The position numbers and the translations under genes were made by a program. Under the pieces are notes generated by a model. The model searched no databases. It saw nothing but the letters and a program-made list of their open reading frames with translations, and was not told where the DNA came from. A stretch of 13,278 nucleotides of DNA from Bacillota bacterium (GTDB lineage Bacteria > Bacillota > Clostridia > Clostridiales > Clostridiaceae): positions 1-13,278 of the forward strand of contig JAUZPH010000045.1 of NCBI GenBank assembly GCA_030706065.1. Direction: 5' to 3'. Every line of letters begins with the position of its first letter. Position 1 is the stretch's first letter. Positions 11,090 through 13,278 of the stretch are shown here, piece by piece.

Positions 11090-13278
11090 ATATTTAAATA
11101 GCAATCAATTAGTTCATATAGTCTTTCAATATCAAAGGGTTTGGTGATATATTCATCCATTCCTGCCTCCATGCATTTATCTCTGTCTTTGAGCATTCCA
11201 TAAGCAGTCATTGCAATAACAGGCACATGTTCCCCTTCCGCTTCATTTTCCCTGATTATTTTTGTTGCTTCAAACCCATTAAGCTCAGGAAGTTGTATAT
11301 CCATCAGTATCAAGTCAACTTCGGTATTTTTCAGTATATCTATTGCCTCAACGCCGCTGTAGGCTGAGATATACTTGTATCCTCTCCGTATAAGTATGTC
11401 TTCCATAATCTGCTGGTTTATAATATTGTCCTCAACACAGAGTATTACCTTTTCGTTGACATTTTCCTTTGTTTGTATCCGGTTGTCAGCCTTTGATTTT
11501 TGAACATTATTTACACTTCTCCTGAATTCACAAGTGAATAAAAATGTTGTTCCCTGTCCGACACTGCTTCTGTACTGAATGTCTCCCTTCATCAAGGAAG
11601 CAAGGTGCCAGGAGATTGCGAGACCCAATCCTGTACCCATATACCTTTTACCCGGTGATAAATCTCCCTGGTAAAAGCTGTGAAATATTTTTTCTCTGAA
11701 GCTGTCCTCTATTCCTATACCGGAGTCTTCAACCACAAATTCAATCTTTTCAAAAACGCCGTCATCTGTAACCTTTTTTACTCTTAGGGCTACATAACCG
11801 TCATCTGTGAATTTAACTGCATTATTTACAAGATTGGTCAGGATCTGCTGGATCCTCAGTTTATCGCCAATAATCCCAAAATCGATATTTTGATCTAAAT
11901 AGTACCTTATTTCCAAGCCCTTCAGATTTGCTTCAACCGAAAGATAATTATAAATATCGCTGATTGCCTCCTTTAGATCGAAGGCTTCCTCATTGAGCAT
12001 AATGGTACCGGCTTCTATTTTGGAAATATCCAGCAGATCATTTATAATCCCCAAAAGCGATTTACCGGACTCTTTTATCATCTTGATATACTTGCTCTGT
12101 TCATTATTAGCATTCATCAATTGAAGCAGCTGAATTGTTGTCAGAATACCATTCAGCGGAGTTCTTATTTCATGGCTCATATTAGCCAGAAAAAGAGACT
12201 TTGCCTTATTGGCCTCTTCTGCCTCCTGCTTTAGGATTTCCAGCTGCTTATATTTATTCTTCAGCTCTTCCTCAATGACTTTTCTGTCTGATATATCTTC
12301 ATTGGTTCCCATCATTCTCAAAGGCCTGCCATCTTCTGTCCAGCTTATTACCCTGCCTCTTGATCTCAACCATTTATAACTGTTATCTTTGCACCTCATC
12401 CGGTGCTCCACAATGTATTCCTCGCCGTGAAAATGTCTGTCAAGCTTATCAAGAATATACGGCAGGTCATCCGGATGAGCTATGGCTTTCCAGGAATCAA
12501 AGGAATCATCCAATTCCTCTTCATTATACCCGAGCATCACTCTGAAGAGGTTTGAATAAAACACTTTATTATTCACAACATCCCAATCCCATACTCCAAA
12601 GCTTCCGCCGTCCAGCGCATAACTCCATCTTTCCTCATGTTCGTTAATCTTTTTTATTAATCTCTTTTCATGGGAAATGTCTTTATAAATCCCTACTAAT
12701 CCCGCAAATATCCCGTCAGCATCGTAAATCGGCGAAGCGGAAACTGAAACATTTATCTCTTCTCCGTACCTGTTAAGCCTTATTGTTTCAAAATTTTTAA
12801 ACACTTTACCGCTCTTAACCATCCTTAACAGCATTTCGGATTCTTCTAATTTGTTCTCCGGAACAATTTCATTTATGTTTCTTCCGATAATTTCTTCTTT
12901 CTTAAAGCCAAACTTTTTTTCGGCTCCCTTGCTCCAGTGTGTCACTTTTCTGTCATTATTGAACACTATAAACGGATCATCCAGTATATCCAGAGAAACG
13001 GTAAATAATTCCGCATCTTTGGACAGTTTCTCCAAATCGGAAATATCCCTGATAATGCTGATAACAGCATCTTTGGATTCATTATTGCCATATACCGATC
13101 TCACGTCTACCTGAAATCTTGATCCATCTTTCCTGTAGTGATACGTTCTGAATTTTATTCCTCTTTTCAATGCCTGACTTAATTGTTTTTCTGTAAACTC
13201 CCTGATATCCTGATTTCTTATGTCAAAGATAGTTAAGCCAAGTAATTCCTCATAAGTATAACCATAAGTTTCAACAGC
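11080..13278 (-). CDS. Multi-PAS hybrid sensor histidine kinase with C-terminal receiver (partial, 5' end outside window)
   Basis: This hybrid kinase has 732 codons visible and no start. The frame is open to the window edge, where residues 1-30 already form a PAS core (AVETYGYTYEELLG). The TTG at 13170 inside that domain is not the start. Counting from the edge, the domains are: PAS 1 (about 1-80), PAS 2 (about 88-205), PAS 3 with C-terminal PAC motif (about 215-335), and a coiled-coil linker. HisKA follows with FLANMSHEIRTPLNG (His369 the phosphorylation site), then an ATPase domain with NLVNNAVKF, EDSGIGIE and GTGLGLAIS, and a receiver (about 610-732) with CVEDN, phosphoacceptor Asp660 (LMDIQLP) and Lys713 (TKPF). 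No membrane segment is visible in this part. The receiver means signal must pass on through a phosphotransfer protein, or the receiver is self-regulatory. It ends inside a long hairpin, before its own terminator. The target is unknown. Confidence 0.95.
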   Translation of the reverse strand, partial: AVETYGYTYEELLGLTIFDIRNQDIREFTEKQLSQALKRGIKFRTYHYRKDGSRFQVDVRSVYGNNESKDAVISIIRDISDLEKLSKDAELFTVSLDILDDPFIVFNNDRKVTHWSKGAEKKFGFKKEEIIGRNINEIVPENKLEESEMLLRMVKSGKVFKNFETIRLNRYGEEINVSVSASPIYDADGIFAGLVGIYKDISHEKRLIKKINEHEERWSYALDGGSFGVWDWDVVNNKVFYSNLFRVMLGYNEEELDDSFDSWKAIAHPDDLPYILDKLDRHFHGEEYIVEHRMRCKDNSYKWLRSRGRVISWTEDGRPLRMMGTNEDISDRKVIEEELKNKYKQLEILKQEAEEANKAKSLFLANMSHEIRTPLNGILTTIQLLQLMNANNEQSKYIKMIKESGKSLLGIINDLLDISKIEAGTIMLNEEAFDLKEAISDIYNYLSVEANLKGLEIRYYLDQNIDFGIIGDKLRIQQILTNLVNNAVKFTDDGYVALRVKKVTDDGVFEKIEFVVEDSGIGIEDSFREKIFHSFYQGDLSPGKRYMGTGLGLAISWHLASLMKGDIQYRSSVGQGTTFLFTCEFRRSVNNVQKSKADNRIQTKENVNEKVILCVEDNIINQQIMEDILIRRGYKYISAYSGVEAIDILKNTEVDLILMDIQLPELNGFEATKIIRENEAEGEHVPVIAMTAYGMLKDRDKCMEAGMDEYITKPFDIERLYELIDCYLNIDV

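Noticed and set aside
13168..13170. TTG as start of the hybrid kinase
   Set aside because: The same frame continues upstream to the window edge with clear PAS-domain sequence, so the true start lies outside.
1..13278. CRISPR array, tRNA, rRNA, insertion sequence or prophage genes
   Set aside because: No regularly spaced repeats, tRNA-like cloverleaf, rRNA sequence, transposase or phage gene was recognised in the window.

Overview
The window is AT-rich DNA with strong AGGAGG-type ribosome binding sites. It carries Gram-positive lipoprotein and LytS/YesN-type regulators, several c-di-GMP genes and a Spo0E-like domain. All of this points to an anaerobic, spore-forming member of the Clostridia. 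A Ruminiclostridium-like organism is my guess, not something the sequence proves. Every intact gene lies on the minus strand, so transcription runs from high to low coordinates.

Sugar module (about 1-6670). From its likely promoter at 6642-6670 the order is: a membrane-anchored sugar-binding sensor protein (5425-6399), a LytS/YesM-type histidine kinase (3959-5419) and a YesN/AraC-type response regulator (2602-3945). A strong intrinsic terminator follows (2549-2592). A second transcription unit then begins, with a ChvE-like sugar-binding lipoprotein (1321-2418) and a two-domain GguA/XylG-type ABC ATPase (1-1187, cut by the window edge). The permease should lie just outside. This layout matches the XylFII-LytS-YesN-XylFGH three-component xylose system known from Clostridium beijerinckii. 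The anchored protein senses a monosaccharide, the kinase relays it, and the regulator switches on the importer. The importer promoter has a poor -35 box and two direct repeats 21 bp apart, a good candidate for the regulator's binding site.

Decayed zone (about 6500-7640). This stretch has no intact gene. It holds a plus-strand pseudogene in which a lipoprotein signal peptide is joined out of frame to the last 45 codons of a polysaccharide deacetylase. It also holds a ribosome-binding-site-led frame interrupted by a TGA at codon 4, and several inverted repeats.

c-di-GMP and redox module (7639-10600). In transcription order: a TetR-family regulator; a degenerate GGDEF protein whose C-terminus is a Spo0E-like domain; a remnant of a receiver domain; an apparently active GGDEF diguanylate cyclase with an N-terminal cysteine-bearing sensory region; and a single-domain bacteriohemerythrin. 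This suggests oxygen or redox input to c-di-GMP signalling and a possible link to Spo0A phosphorylation. The functional links are inferred from gene order.

Right end (10601-13278). A 480-bp intergenic region carries the tetR promoter with palindromic operator candidates, plus the terminator of the last gene. That gene is a multi-PAS hybrid histidine kinase with a C-terminal receiver, and it runs off the window.

The most notable items are the GGDEF-Spo0E fusion, the direct-repeat operator upstream of the sugar transporter, and the two decayed genes (deacetylase and receiver).
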